A stretch of 64,000 bases of DNA from Talinum fruticosum (GCA_021018815.1 JAITYX010000008.1:3656001-3720000), one strand, 5' to 3'. Shown: positions 36,362 to 48,345, numbered from the stretch's first letter. A program made the numbers and translations. The notes: generated by a model not told the origin, from the sequence alone.

Positions 36362-36895
36362 TTAAATAACTTAAATTTACGGGTTTTTGGGTTCGAGTAA
36401 TATCCCAAGTCTAAATTAGGCTTATTTGTGTATTTCTTATACTTATGAGGTTACAAAGATCTTAAAACTATAATTTTAGATTCATGAGTTTTGTATGTGT
36501 TCTTATGACAAATGATAAGTTTTTAGTCGTCAATTATTCCTCATATTTCTAATGCCTGCCGTCGACTCTTTCGTCAATAAGCTCTGGTAGTATTTGTTTA
36601 TCCTTTCTTTTTAACTCCCCTTTTTCATGTGTGAGCTAAAATATACGTGGAATGTGGAAAGGTGCTCGGATTAGATCATCCAAAGCTTTTTTCATGCTGT
36701 CTTTGAGTCAAACAGTATCTATCTTTTGAAACAATGTTTTTAGAGGCAGATTCTTAATTTTTGCTTGTTATTTTAGATAAACCGTCAAGGGATTTTTTTC
36801 TAGAAAAAAAGATTTTTGTTTGGTCTGAAAAAAAACCCACTTAAACTTAGACTATTTATATTCTAATTGATATAGGAGTTCTTGGTGGGGTGGCC

Positions 36896-37493
36896 ATGGG
36901 TCTGGGTTGGTTCCGGTCTCCTTATTTGAGACTTGGACCAAATCCGATCCTAATATATTGGGTTTGTGAATATGGAACCCAAACCCAAACTCCAGTCTAA
37001 CGAGTTTGTGAGTTCAGGTTATTTTTGTACTAAGAGAGCTAGAAAATATTTTGTCTTTGTCTCATCGAATATTGTTGCTTATTTATGGTAAGCTAGCAGC
37101 AAAATATTTTTAGGCGATCATCATAACTCGAAAAGGGTCTGATCGGTGAGCGAGAGAGGCGAAAGTAAGTGAGGTGTATAAGGAGGAGCGAGTGAGGGAG
37201 TGATCGACTAAAAAAGAAAATAAATTTTTACCAACTTAAGTTAGGGTATAATAATTTCCCTCAATTGTCATATTTTAAATAAATAAAAATTTATTTTGCT
37301 AATTTTTTATTAGGTTTTGAGTCGATTGGAGTATCAATTTTGAGATTTAGAGTTGATCTAGGGGACCACTAGGATCCAAACTTGTTTGAAACTCATCGGG
37401 TCCTTGTTAATTAGAACCAAACTCTTTAATTTGTGCCGGATTTAACAAGTTTGAATTGGATCTAAGGTTTAGAGTCATCCCTACTTCTTGGAG
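36896..37493. mobile_element. hAT-like MITE (598 bp) with 8-bp target duplication
   Basis: Flanking octamers GTTCTTGG (36,888-36,895) and CTTCTTGG (37,494-37,501) match at 7 of 8 positions, the size of hAT target duplications. The inner termini are imperfectly inverted: left TGGGGTGGCCATGGG, right (reverse complement) TAGGGATGACTCTAAA. Both are close to the TAGGGxTGGC-type ends of plant hAT MITEs. No transposase frame is present, so the element is non-autonomous. Confidence 0.6.
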
Positions 37494-37501
37494 ATAAAAT
37501 A

Positions 37502-39623
37502 AGTTATCATTTGCAATGTGATGGGATTCCATGTTTTGTTATTGGTCTCCATGCTCTCTCTTTCATGAAAAAATTATCCTACAACTCTCATATATTTTGA
37601 TAAGTGCGGACATCAACCATAATAAATAAATACAAATTTTTATATTTATTTGGAAGCATATACTCTCGGATATTACACAAATTATTTCAGGTGTATAATA
37701 GATGCTTTGATAAACTCTACTTTTTCTATTTTTTGAAGGTTTATTTAATTTTAAAAAGTTTACTGAAAAATTTATATATTCTTTAATAAATTTTCTTCTA
37801 ATTGCATAAAAGTTAGGGTTGCTTATTCTAATATTGTCTATTTTCTCTCTCTTTCTCTTTTTCTAAAACTTCTAGCCAGACAAATTAATTATTTAAAAAT
37901 ATTTATGTAAAAAATAAAAATAATTTTTTAAAACTAAACCAAATATGCTCTGATTTCATCTAACTTATTACGAGTTTTTACCCTTACCTGAAGTTTAAGA
38001 GGAATTAAGGAACTATTTGTTTTCTCTGTATCTGTATCAGTGCTCCTCAATCTAATGGCAGTACACTCGTTGATTTATTCTGACGTGAAACCAACGAAGC
38101 AATGACATCCTTGGTGGCGTTGATGATTTCAATGACGACAATTTGTTGCGGGAGGTAAATTGATATAAACTTTGTTTTTTATTTTTAGAGTACACCAATG
38201 TTTAATTGGGTGCCCAAATCTTTGATTTGGCAGTTTGCATAGAAATTGAATTTCCACGTGCAAGAACAATACATTGATAATAAAATTTAATTTGAAAGCA
38301 ATGAATGGGTAAGTGTGGAAGGAATCCCTGTTTTATTTTAAATTCAGGCTTAAAATTGCTGTTGGCTTAATTATTTGGGACGAGTGTGTGCAGAAAGTGA
38401 GGGAAATGGCTTTTTATTTATTTTCTGGGAAATGGACAAAGTAAGGATTTTGAAAATGGCATGGCCATGGAAGGAAGTAGGACAATTTATATGTAATTTT
38501 TAAACTTCCAAATTGTTTGGGCAGTAACCCTTAGGATACTTCTAATTTGATTAGAATGTGTAATTAACAAAGAAAATGAACAGATCAACCTATCCAAGGG
38601 AAATGCTGGGTGGGTGATGAGTATGAGGGAGAAAGACATGTTCAATATCAAAGAAGGTCATGTTAATGGATATTTTATGATCTCGCTAAATTTGTATCGA
38701 GAATGATATCTGAGCACGATGATATATGCTCTCAAATTATGTTTGCCTGATAATATATATGAGGGTGTGCCCACATGATCTATTAATCTGATTATAAATA
38801 TCTATGATTTAAGCTACGGGGATTCCAAAATACCTAATTTTTTAAATATTTAGTTTTACTGGCATTAAATTTAGAGCTATGGGGCCGACTGACCAGGCTG
38901 TGCTGTGTTAAATCCGCCCCTAAATATAAGTTAGTCTGATCTCTTTGCCGGCCCTACAAAATTCCAAAAGTTGGGTGGTTGCATTTGGGCTGATCTTCGG
39001 AGATCACATAAAGACTAGTGAGACAGCCTAACAAGCAAGTTGATGCACAAACTGACGCAAGTTTTTCATAGGGGTCTTGAAAGAGAATAATGTGTGCTCC
39101 ACAAAGGCTAAGAGCTTTTTAATCAGCTATGAAGGTAGTGGTTTGTTTTACAGTTGTATAATTTTTGGCCTAGGCTAGATCCAAAAGAAAGATAGTGGTA
39201 TCACACTTTGCCTCACATCAGTAGTCTTGCATTTATATATGATCATACCTTCCCATTTCAAGCCTTGCAAAAACATTGAATGGATGAAGTACTAAAGTGT
39301 AACAACCTGTTGAGATTGGTGGATATAGGTAGACGCCCCAGAGATCGGACTCTATGAGTTGTTCAAAGAACCGAAAGTTCTAGGTTTAGGTTCTTGTGCG
39401 GAAGAGCCTAGTGCCTATGAGTATGTATCTTCCTGTTACTGACTATTTAAGGTGAAATGAATAATTGAAGTTACATTAGGTCACTCAATGAAAGTACAAG
39501 AAGCCAAATGCTTTTTATTGGGATCTTTGACACAGATTTGCTTCATGTAATGATGGTTCACAACATAGACGCTTTCAGAAAAGGTATGCAAATAGATAAC
39601 AAGTTTTAGAAACACAGAATGCA
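37502..39623. other. Intergenic DNA between MITE and lectin kinase 1
   Basis: No supported gene. AT-rich with scattered short ORFs. The part nearest 39,623 is the 3' flank of the first lectin receptor kinase. Confidence 0.45.
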
Positions 39624-41612
39624 CTAGCGACCCACATTGTAGGGCGCAGTAGTTGGAGGATCGCTCGAACTGACTGATGTTGAAGGTCCAGGAAATGTTG
39701 GGAGTGGCATCTGTGAAAGCAGATTAGGCGTCATGGTTTCAGAGTGTAGAACTTGAATTGCTTGCCTTATCGAGGGCCTTGATTTTGGATCAGGTTGCAC
39801 ACACCACAAACCAAGAGTTATTAGAAGCTCAGCCTGCTTGGCATTAAATTCATTCTGCAACCTTCCATCTACTGCTGAAGTAAGGCCTCTCTTTCGGTAG
39901 TGATCCCAAAGCCACCCTATAAGCCTCACTTCTGAACTTTCGTCCACTGGATCCATTGATTTCCTGCCACTTAAAAGTTCTAAGGTGACCACCCCAAAGC
40001 TATATACATCTGATTCCTTGCATGCCTTGCCAGTTATTATGTATTCTGGTGCCATGTAGCCCCAAGTTCCTGCCAGTGCTGTTGTTTTGGGACCATCATC
40101 ATGATCCACAAGGCGAGCAAGACCAAAGTCACCGAGTTTGACATCAAAGCTCGAATCTAACATCACATTGCTAGCTTTTATGTCCCTATGCAACACACAT
40201 TGCTCCCATTCTTCATGAAGATATAACAATGCTGAAGCCAACCCAAGGGTGATTTTGTATCTTATTGGCCATGGAAGAGGGCTTTTGTTGCTAAAAAGGT
40301 GGTGGTCTAGGCTGCCATTGGGCATGAACTCGTAAGCCAGGAGAAACTCACCTTTTTCATGGCTCCATCCAATAAGTTGCACCAAGTTTCGATGTCTCAA
40401 CTGACTAATAATCTTAACCTCTGTAATAAACTCCTCCTTACCTTGTTTAGAGCCTTTTGAAAATTTCTTCACAGCAATTGCTGTATCTTGGGTGATGAGG
40501 TGACCCCTATAGACATTGCCAAATCCACCTGTGCCTAACTTTCTTTGATCTGAGAAGTTGTTTGTAGCTGAAGCTAGCTCCTGATATGAGAAGTTTCTTG
40601 GTCCCGCATCTCGTTCAAGATCATCGTTTATGGACGTAAGCGTGTTTGTTCTTGCTGGTTCTCTAGGCACTGGCCTTCGACGCCAAAAAATTATAACTGC
40701 CATGATGCCTCCTACTACGAGGAGTAGCGCTGGCACTGTTACTCCCACCACTAATTTGGTTGGTATATTTCTTTGTCCTATTCTTCCCTTTGTATTAAGA
40801 GTTGAATAGAATTCCCATGAGTTTATGTGATTCCCCTCTGTATAATCACCAGTAGCAGATGAAAAACCAATTATTACCCACTCTGGGAGAACTTCTCGTA
40901 AATCAACTAGGTAAGAAAGGCTTAAGTTTTGGCTGAAGTTTGTCTCTGTTGGGTAAGACCAGAATACACTCAAGTTTTTAGTCGTGGCATTATATGTAAT
41001 CCAAGCATCAGCATTGTCTCTAGAGTGTAAACTAGCATTCCAAGGGGCAGACACAATGGAGGAGATGGAGTTTATGTTGATTCCAACATGCTCATCAAAG
41101 TTTGGAGGATCCCATTCTGGGTCACTAAATGAATCAAATTCGACAGAAACAATTTGATTGAGGGATGAATTTGCAGTTGATATATTGAATAGGCCTAAAA
41201 ATCCGCCCATAGAGTTTGGTGGTATCTGAAAGTCCACGGGGGCGAGGAAGAATGCCAGCCCACTTCCATAGCGTCTGGGTGGAGAGGCATAGGTGTCAAT
41301 GCTGAAGGAAAAGTGAGTGCTCAAATCTGTTAGCTGGTTACTGCTGGAGTCCCATATCCTTACCTTCTCTGCGTAGATTGCTCGACCAACCCGACAGGTA
41401 AACAAATGATCATCTTTGGTGATCAATTCAATCATCCCAACAGAAGCTTTTGCATCTCCATCATAGAGTATGTCTCTTGCGTCAACATTGAATTGCGGGA
41501 TTTGAAAGGAGATTGAATTAGAAGGAGGGAGAAATACCAAAATAATCATGGAAAAAAGGAGAGGAAAGTTGGTATCCATAATGAACATATTGGACAAGGT
41601 TTTGAAGGCCAT
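39624..41612 (-). CDS. L-type lectin receptor-like kinase 1 (intact)
   Basis: An intronless 662-aa membrane receptor kinase. A signal peptide (about 14-33) precedes a legume-lectin ectodomain (about 35-270) with the metal/sugar-site stretch VEFDSFSD...WDPP...HVGININS (157-182). A transmembrane helix (about 287-310) leads to a Ser/Thr kinase domain (about 358-625). Kinase landmarks are glycine loop GTGGFGNVY (360-368), K382 in IAVKK, HRD 475-477, DFG 495-497 and APE 521-523, so it should be active and of the RD type. The architecture matches plant clade IX-like LecRKs, which sense extracellular signals and act in immunity and development. The first Met is used, but Met12 (MDTNFPLLF) would give a tidier signal peptide and may be the real start. 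It is the first of three tandem copies in the same orientation. Confidence 0.93.
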   Translation of the reverse strand: MAFKTLSNMFIMDTNFPLLFSMIILVFLPPSNSISFQIPQFNVDARDILYDGDAKASVGMIELITKDDHLFTCRVGRAIYAEKVRIWDSSSNQLTDLSTHFSFSIDTYASPPRRYGSGLAFFLAPVDFQIPPNSMGGFLGLFNISTANSSLNQIVSVEFDSFSDPEWDPPNFDEHVGININSISSIVSAPWNASLHSRDNADAWITYNATTKNLSVFWSYPTETNFSQNLSLSYLVDLREVLPEWVIIGFSSATGDYTEGNHINSWEFYSTLNTKGRIGQRNIPTKLVVGVTVPALLLVVGGIMAVIIFWRRRPVPREPARTNTLTSINDDLERDAGPRNFSYQELASATNNFSDQRKLGTGGFGNVYRGHLITQDTAIAVKKFSKGSKQGKEEFITEVKIISQLRHRNLVQLIGWSHEKGEFLLAYEFMPNGSLDHHLFSNKSPLPWPIRYKITLGLASALLYLHEEWEQCVLHRDIKASNVMLDSSFDVKLGDFGLARLVDHDDGPKTTALAGTWGYMAPEYIITGKACKESDVYSFGVVTLELLSGRKSMDPVDESSEVRLIGWLWDHYRKRGLTSAVDGRLQNEFNAKQAELLITLGLWCVQPDPKSRPSIRQAIQVLHSETMTPNLLSQMPLPTFPGPSTSVSSSDPPTTAPYNVGR

Positions 41613-42229
41613 TGTTAAAACCCTTTATGATGACTGCCTAGTGAAGCTTCAGTCACAAGCACTCTCCAAATCTGACGCTTTCTAAAGCAGTATTAAACAC
41701 CTAGGCTTTACATGCATAGCACCTTCCCTTTCCCTAGAAGGGGGCTAAGAAGAAGAAAAGTATAAGCCAATAGGTTGTGCTATTCAATTTCTAGTGTCGT
41801 CTACATTGGCAATACGCATACAGTTAAGCATCTCTGTTATGTTGGCAGATTGAAGAGTTCGTCTCTCATCTGGCTGAATATTTTTAATGCACCTGGGACT
41901 TTCTTTTTTATTGTGTTTTGTTTTCTGCTTGGTTACAGAATTATGCATGTTGTGGAAACAGCATGATTACCTGGGGTGAAAACTTATATCGCATGGATGC
42001 ACTGACATGATTAGTGAATTGAGGTAATGTCTCCCTTGATTGGGCGCAATATACATGTAGGTTCCATCAGTTTTAACTGGTTGTAAGCAGTAACAATTTG
42101 ACACAATGTTTACATTGTTTTTGATTAAATTAAGGTAACTTCTAACAGTCCATGATCTAAGAATATATCTATAATTTATCATCTATAATCTAGGACTGAC
42201 TTTGTTATCTTGGAGTTTGTCAATGAGAC
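41613..42229. other. Intergenic: lectin kinase 1 upstream region
   Basis: 5' flank of lectin kinase 1. No gene is supported. Confidence 0.4.
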
Positions 42230-43530
42230 TGTGTCAATCAAGAAGATTGTGGGCATGATATTCCATGTTGAAATTGAACTTTTCCTTCACATGACTTGAT
42301 TTTTTCTCTGGCAAGCACAATGGAGGAGGAGAAAAATCAAACCAAACATGTTTGTCCAGATCACTGCTCCTCGCAAGGATTCTAAATAAAATTTTGGTCT
42401 CGGTTGTGGTAAAGGATGAAGTACCGTGGAAGCACCTGAACACAGTTATTGCGTAGCAAATCGTGATTGTTGTAGATTAGTGAAATTGCAATTTTCTTAG
42501 CTTAAAAACATTTCCAATGCTGTTGTTTTGTGGCAGAACATCCTCATTTGAATCAATTATTAAGACAAATTTCTTCTTGATACTTTTACCTGGGAAATGT
42601 GGAGAAATATTCCTAAGAGGATTAGTGCACAAGTTTTATGGTGAACTGGGTACAAGGGATAAGCTTTCTGTTGAACGCTGTCAAATATTGAGATCCTAGT
42701 GTAAGTAAATTGATCCAGGTCACCTATATCCACTTAGAATTGGTTATGGCATTTCACTAATGGTTTGTTGAAGCGTGTTCAATCATCTATAAGAAACATA
42801 AAGGATGAGAAAATGTGTGAATTGGATCTTGGCAGACAAAATTTTCCTAATACTGAGGTATATAGCAGGCTCCTCATAACAATCTCTGTGCTTGATAGAG
42901 TGGGGTGGGGTGGGGTGGGGTGAGGTGGGGTGTGGTTGAAATAGTTGAGGGCTCTTGCTGATAGCACATGCTTTTTGATGATGCATCATAATGGAAAAAT
43001 TATTTTTCTGTGCCCGTAATCTTTTTTGATCGTAGGTTGTGTATAAACTTTTTCTAATTTTTAGAGGCTTTAGGAGATTAGCCATACTACAAAAGAAGCT
43101 TGGTTTGCATAGTATTGAATTATTCTGGTGAAAAAAGGCTACCAAAACCTGAAAAGGAAAAGGCGAAAACGGAAGTAAAACGTGTGAGCTTAGAAGGTTG
43201 CGTGCCCCTTCTTTTTCTAGAGCATGGAAATGATTGTTCAGTTTCATTTGGCAGATCGATTGTAACTTCTGCAGTAATCCTAATTGACGGAATCAATAAT
43301 GGACAAATTACTCCGACATAGTGCAAGCAAATGTATTAAAAAATATCAAAGATGCACAGTTATATAAGTTCCCTTCACAAATTTGACTCTTGTGGAGATG
43401 CTACATTTATTATTACTACTACAAGAACAAAAGCACAGAAAAATGGCAAGTAAAAAAAATATTACGAATTGTATGCAAACAAATACTATATCAGCAACCT
43501 GATAAATCAGTTGTGTCAGTGGTAAAATAC
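42230..43530 (-). repeat. Duplicated 3' flank of lectin kinase 2 (paralogous to 46,000-46,990)
   Basis: This non-coding flank is homologous to 46,000-46,990 over its length. Shared in order are GCGTAGCAAatcgtgatt, ATCCTCATTTGAATCA, a GGGGT-rich tract, GATGCATCAT, AGAAGCTTGGTTTG and CTGGTGAAAAaAGGCTAC. The offset between copies is about 3.47 kb, which also matches the offset between lectin kinase 2 and the relic. The duplication unit therefore included the gene and its 3' flank. Confidence 0.8.
42898..42937 (+). repeat. (GGGGT)n G-rich tract, G-quadruplex-capable
   Basis: About six near-perfect GGGGT pentamers, with one interruption (GAGGT). Four or more G4 runs with one-base loops make a stable G-quadruplex likely on the plus strand. 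A related but diverged G-run block occurs at 46,388-46,413 in the paralogous flank. Confidence 0.85.
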
Positions 43531-45488
43531 TTAACGTTTGATGATGGTTGTGGATAGAACATTGGGACTTGGCCTCTGAATCAAAGGAATATCATTCATT
43601 GCACTATGTTCAGATTGAAGTGCTTGAATAACTTGCCTGATTGATGGCCTGGAGTTCGGATCTGGGTGTACACACCACAGACCAACACCCATCAAAAGTT
43701 CTGCTTGCTCGAAGTAAAATTCATTCTGCAATTTCTCATCAACTGCTGAAAGTAGATCTCCTTTGGCATGGAGATCTCTTAACCATTCTATCAACCTTAT
43801 GTGGGAATTTTCATGAATTTGCTCCACTGATTTCCTGCCACTTGCGATTTCCAAGGCAACCACTCCAAAGCTGTATACATCTGACTCCCTACTTGCCTTT
43901 CCTGTTTCTATGTACTCTGGGGCCATGTAACCAAAGGTGCCTGCTACCCCTGTTGTTTGAAGGCTAAGATTATGGTCCACAAGTCTAGCGAGGCCAAAAT
44001 CACCAAGCCTGGCATCAAAATTTGAGTCTAGCATTACATTGCTTGCTTTGATATCCCGATGTAGCACACATTGTTCGCACTCTTCATGGAGATATAGCAA
44101 TGCAGAAGCCAACCCTAGAGTGATTCTATATCTCAGAGGCCAAGCAAGAGGACTCCTCTTGCCAAATAGGTGCAGTTCAAGGCTTCCATTTGGCATGAAC
44201 TCGTAGACCAACATGAACTCACCTTCATCATGGCACCATCCAATCAGTTGCACTAAGTTTCGATGCCTTAACCCGCTGATAACCTTCACCTCGGTTGTGT
44301 ACTCCTTTTTCCCTTGTGTCGAGTCTTTTGCAATTTTCTTTACAGCAATCCACTTCTCTAGATCTTCCAAATAGCCATGGTATACGTGGCCAAATCCTCC
44401 TTCACCCACCTTTCTTTCTGATGAGAAATTGTTTGTTGCAGAAGCTAGCTCTACATATGAGAACCTCCTTGGTCCGCTCCCTCTTTCAAGATCAATCGTG
44501 GTCTGTAAGTGTAAGGCTGTTGCTTGCCTACTTTCCTTGCTTATGTGCCCCCGTTTTTTACAAGTTTTCCATGTTATAATGCTTCCAATAACCAAAAGAA
44601 TGAGTGGTGCTATTACCCCTGTCACTATTGCTATCAACTTTCTAGTACCTTCATTCATTTTTTCTCTGTTTTATTATTTAGGCTAGAGTTGAACTCCCAT
44701 GAGCTCACCAGGTTCTGCTCCCTAAAGACACCAACAGAAGCACTGAATCCAATAACAACCGATTCTGGTAGTACCTCCCTTAGATCAACCAGGTAAGATA
44801 TACTTGAATTTGTACCGGAGTTTATCCCTGTTTGATATGACCAAACCACACTCATGTTTTTCGTGATAGCTTTATATGTGATCCAAACATCAGCGATGTG
44901 TCCACTATGCATGCTTGCATTCCATGGGGCAGTCACAGCTGATTTAAGGCTATGGATGTTGATTCCAACATGGCCTTCAGGCGGGTCCCAAGAGGTGTCA
45001 GACCCCGAATCAAATTCAATGTGAACTATCTGGTTTTTGGTGGTGGTTGTGTTGAATAAGCCAAAGAAGCCACCTAGTGAGTTTGGTGGTATTCGAAATC
45101 CAACAGGGGCAAGGAAGAATGCTATCCCATGCCCATAACGCTTAGCACCCAAAGTGTCGATGGTGAAGGTGAAATGGGTAGTAAAGTCTGACAACTTCCC
45201 CGTGCTGGATTCCCAGATCTTCACCTTCTCAGCATATATTGCTTGACCAACATGACAAGTGTATTTGGTAAGTTGTGTGTTTAGATGAAGTACCCCTGAA
45301 ATTGCCCTTGCATCTCCTTCATAGATTATATCTTTTGCATCTGGTTGAAATCTTTGAATTTGGAAGGAAACTGAATTAGAATTAGCATTAGCTGCTAACA
45401 ATAGGGCTAAGATACAGGAAATAATTTGATAAGGCATGTTTGGGTTTGAATTGAAAAGTGATTCTGATTGTGAGGTAGGAAATACCAC
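43531..45488 (-). CDS. L-type lectin receptor-like kinase 2, frame broken by one base
   Basis: Two abutting frames. 44,655-45,488 (277 aa) holds a signal peptide, a legume-lectin domain with VHIEFDSGSD...WDPPEGHVGINIHS, and ends NSSLNNKTEKK-stop. 43,531-44,658 (375 aa) starts just before a transmembrane helix (about 7-29) and carries a complete kinase: GEGGFGHVY, K107 in IAVKK, HRD 200-202, DFG 220-222, APE 246-248. The join is a six-A run on the minus strand (44,658-44,663); a seventh A would give one frame of about 652 aa, matching the neighbour. A homopolymer sequencing contraction is therefore more likely than a true pseudogene. If the break is real, the locus would encode a secreted lectin with no kinase. 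In-frame ATGs at residues 1 and 18 compete as start; the second (MPYQIISCIL) sits directly before the signal peptide. Confidence 0.88.
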
Positions 45489-45999
45489 GTCCCTTGAATA
45501 GCTCCTTTTTAAGATTAATTTAGCTGAAGCATTACCCTTGAGGAAGAGTTCATTTTGTGCATAAACTAAAAAACACCAACTTGAATGCGTCTACAAGTCT
45601 TCTAAGTTTTTTTTTTTCAAAAAAAAAAATAGCTGTACGTGCACAACATTCTTATGATGACCACAGTGAACTACAACAGGCATGAAAGAATGTATAACTA
45701 CTAGATGAGTGTGTTAACTACTAGACCATACATGAAAAAGCGTTGACAGAAAGAAAAGGATTTTGGTAGCCACGTTGGATGTCTGGCCTGGTCTTCTTCG
45801 GCTCCAAAATCAGTGAACATTTAAAAAAATTGTGATCATGATTCTCAAATGGGCCGTGCGATTCTCGTTATTGATGTATTGAAGCCCCTCCCCCACCCAA
45901 AAACAAACCGCACATGCACACACAAGACCTGAAGCTAACCTGGCCCAGCTGGTACTAGGACCAAATTGAGGACAAGAGGGAAACTAAGGTTTCAAGGAT
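45489..45999. other. Intergenic upstream of lectin kinase 2
   Basis: 5' flank of lectin kinase 2. It contains a poly-T/poly-A stretch near 45,609-45,630. No gene is supported. Confidence 0.4.
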
Positions 46000-46990
46000 T
46001 CAAAATATGGTCTCAGTTGCAACTGCAGTAATGGATGTGTATAGTGAAATTCCTCTAACACGCCAATCGCGTAGCAAGTTGCAGTTTGAGTAGCAAATCA
46101 CAGTTTTTGCATTGTGAAACACAATTCGCTTAGCTTAAAAACCTTGTTAATATATGCAGTTTGTGTAGCAAATCACAGGTTTTGCGTTGTGAAACACAGC
46201 TCCCTTAAACCTTGTCAAACACCCTCATTTGAATCAGTTGTTATGTCTCCTTGATAATTTTATCGGCATGCCATGAAATGTGGAAAAAAAAGAACACAAC
46301 TTCTTGGCATATCAATGTTACCTAGGAGATTTGGGTGCACTAGTTTTGTGGCAATCTGAGCTGAAATAGGTTTTTCTGTAATCTTTTGGTGGGGGTGGGT
46401 GGGGGAGGGGGGTTGAAACAGTTTAGGGCTCGTGCTAATGCATGCCTTTTGGTAATGCATCATGATTGAAAATAGTGTTTCCTGCCCCGATAATCTCCTT
46501 GATCGAGATTGTGCATAAACTGTTTCAAATTTGTAGAGGCTTTAGGATATTACTACCAAAGAAGCTTGGTTTGTACAGTATTGAATTGTCCTGGTGAAAA
46601 GAGGCTACAAAAACCAGAAAATGAAAAGGCAAAAACAGAAGTAAAAGGTGTGAGCTCAAAGTCAGAAGGCAGCCTACCCCTTCTTTTCTAGAGCATGGAA
46701 ATCAGTTTCATTTGGCAGAGTCGATGTGTAACTTTCGCATTAATACGGATAGACAGGATTAATAATGGACAACTTACTCTGACATAGTGCAAGCAGATGT
46801 GCTAGAAACATATCAAAGATACACAGAAAAATAAGCTTCCTTCACAAACTTGATTGTGGAGTTGCTATATTGACTAGTTAATATTACAAGAACAAAAGCA
46901 CAGAGAAACGGCAAGTAAAAGAAATATTACATATCATATGCAAACACATAGTACACTAACGACATGAAACCTCAACTGTGTTAGTTAAAT
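46000..46990 (-). repeat. Duplicated 3' flank of the lectin kinase relic
   Basis: Paralogous to 42,230-43,530. It carries an extra local tandem duplication of about 75 bp (46,081-46,155 and 46,156-~46,218), each copy reading GCAGTTTGxGTAGCAAATCA followed by TTGTGAAACACA. It also holds the G-run block at 46,388-46,413. Confidence 0.8.
46388..46413 (+). repeat. G-run block (potential G-quadruplex)
   Basis: Contains GGTGGGGGTGGGTGGGGGAG followed by GGGGG, which is more than four runs of at least three G with short loops. It corresponds by position to the GGGGT tract at 42,898-42,937 in the duplicated flank. Confidence 0.75.
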
Positions 46991-48345
46991 GATAATGTTT
47001 GGCGATGAATGTGGATGAAACATCGGAATTGGCCATTCAAAGGAAAATTATTCGTTACATTATGTTCAGATTGAAGCGCTTGAATGACTTCCCTCAGTCA
47101 TGGCCTTGAGTTCGGATCAAGGTGTACACATCACATATAGACACCCATCAAAATTTCTGCTTGCTCGAAATGGAAAGTAGATGTCCTTTGGCATGGAGAT
47201 GTCTTAACCAAGCTATCCACCTCACATGGGAATTTTTATGAATTTGTCCATTGATTTCCTGCCACTTGCTATTTCCAAGGTAACCACTCAAAATTTGTAA
47301 CATTTGAATCCCTAATTGCCTTTCCTGTTGCTATGTGCTCTGGTGCCATGTAACCAAAGGTAACTGCTATCCCTGTTGTTTGAAGGCTAAGATTATGGTC
47401 CACAAATCTAGCTAGGCCAAAATCACCAAGCCTGGAATCAAAATTCAAGTCTAGCATTACATTGGTTGCTTTGATATCCTTATGTAACATGCATTGCTCA
47501 CACTCTTCATAGAGACATAGAAATTCAGAAGCCAAGCCTAGAGTGACTCTGTATCTCACAGGCCAAGCAAGGGGACTTCAGTTGTCAAATAGGTGTAAGT
47601 CGAGGCTGCCATTTGGCATGAACTCATAGACCAACATGAACTCACCTTCATCGTGGCACCACCATCCAATTAGTTGCACTAAGTTTTGATCCCTTGACCA
47701 GGTATGACCTTCACCTGGGTTGTGTACTCCTTTTTCCCTTGTGTCTAGTCTTTTACATTTTTCTTTACAGTGAACAACATGTTATATCTTCAAGTACCCA
47801 TGGTATACTTGGCCACATCACCCACCTTTCTTTCTGATGATAAATTGCTTGTTGCAGAAGCTAGCTCCCCATATGATAACCTCCATGATTCGCCCCATCT
47901 TTCAATAAGTTTTGGTATGTAACTGTAAGGCTGTTGCTTGTCTATTTTCTAGCTTACATGCTCCCGCTTTCCACAAGTTTTCCATGTTACAATGCTTCCG
48001 ATACCAAAAGAGTCACTGGTGCTATCATAACAACTTTATATAGTACTTCCATTCATTTTTGTGTGTGTTGTATTTTTCAGGCTTGAGTTGAACTCCCATG
48101 AGTTCACCTGATTCCATTTCCTAAAGTGACCACCAGAAGCACTGAACCCAATAACAGCCCATTCTGGCAGTTCTTTCCTTGGATCAACCAGGTAAGATAT
48201 ACTCAAATTAGTACCAGAGTTTATCCCTGTTTGATATGACCAAACCAAACTCAAGTTTCTCATGATAGCTTTATACACGATCCAAACATCAGCAGAGTCT
48301 CCACTATGCAGGCTTGTATTCCATGGATCTGGGTCCTCTTTCCCC
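46991..48345 (-). pseudogene. Truncated L-type lectin receptor kinase relic
   Basis: Third tandem copy, heavily decayed. The kinase part (about 47,000-47,930) keeps patches such as QCMLHKDIKATNVMLD and LGDFGLARFVDHNLS but has several frameshifts and stops; the catalytic HRD has become HKD. The lectin part (about 48,060-48,340) keeps only the C-terminal third (from PWNTSLHSGD through ISYLVDPRKELPE to NSWEFNSSLKN). The signal peptide and first two thirds of the lectin domain are absent. The truncation point lies about 180 bases from the end of the phosphatase gene. It is closest to lectin kinase 2, sharing DFGLAR(L/F)VDHNLSLQTTG and flanking DNA. Confidence 0.9.

Noticed and set aside
42783..43247. 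154-codon minus-strand frame across the GGGGT repeat
   Set aside because: Contains PHPTPPHPT-type low complexity from the pentamer repeat and lies in duplicated non-coding flank.
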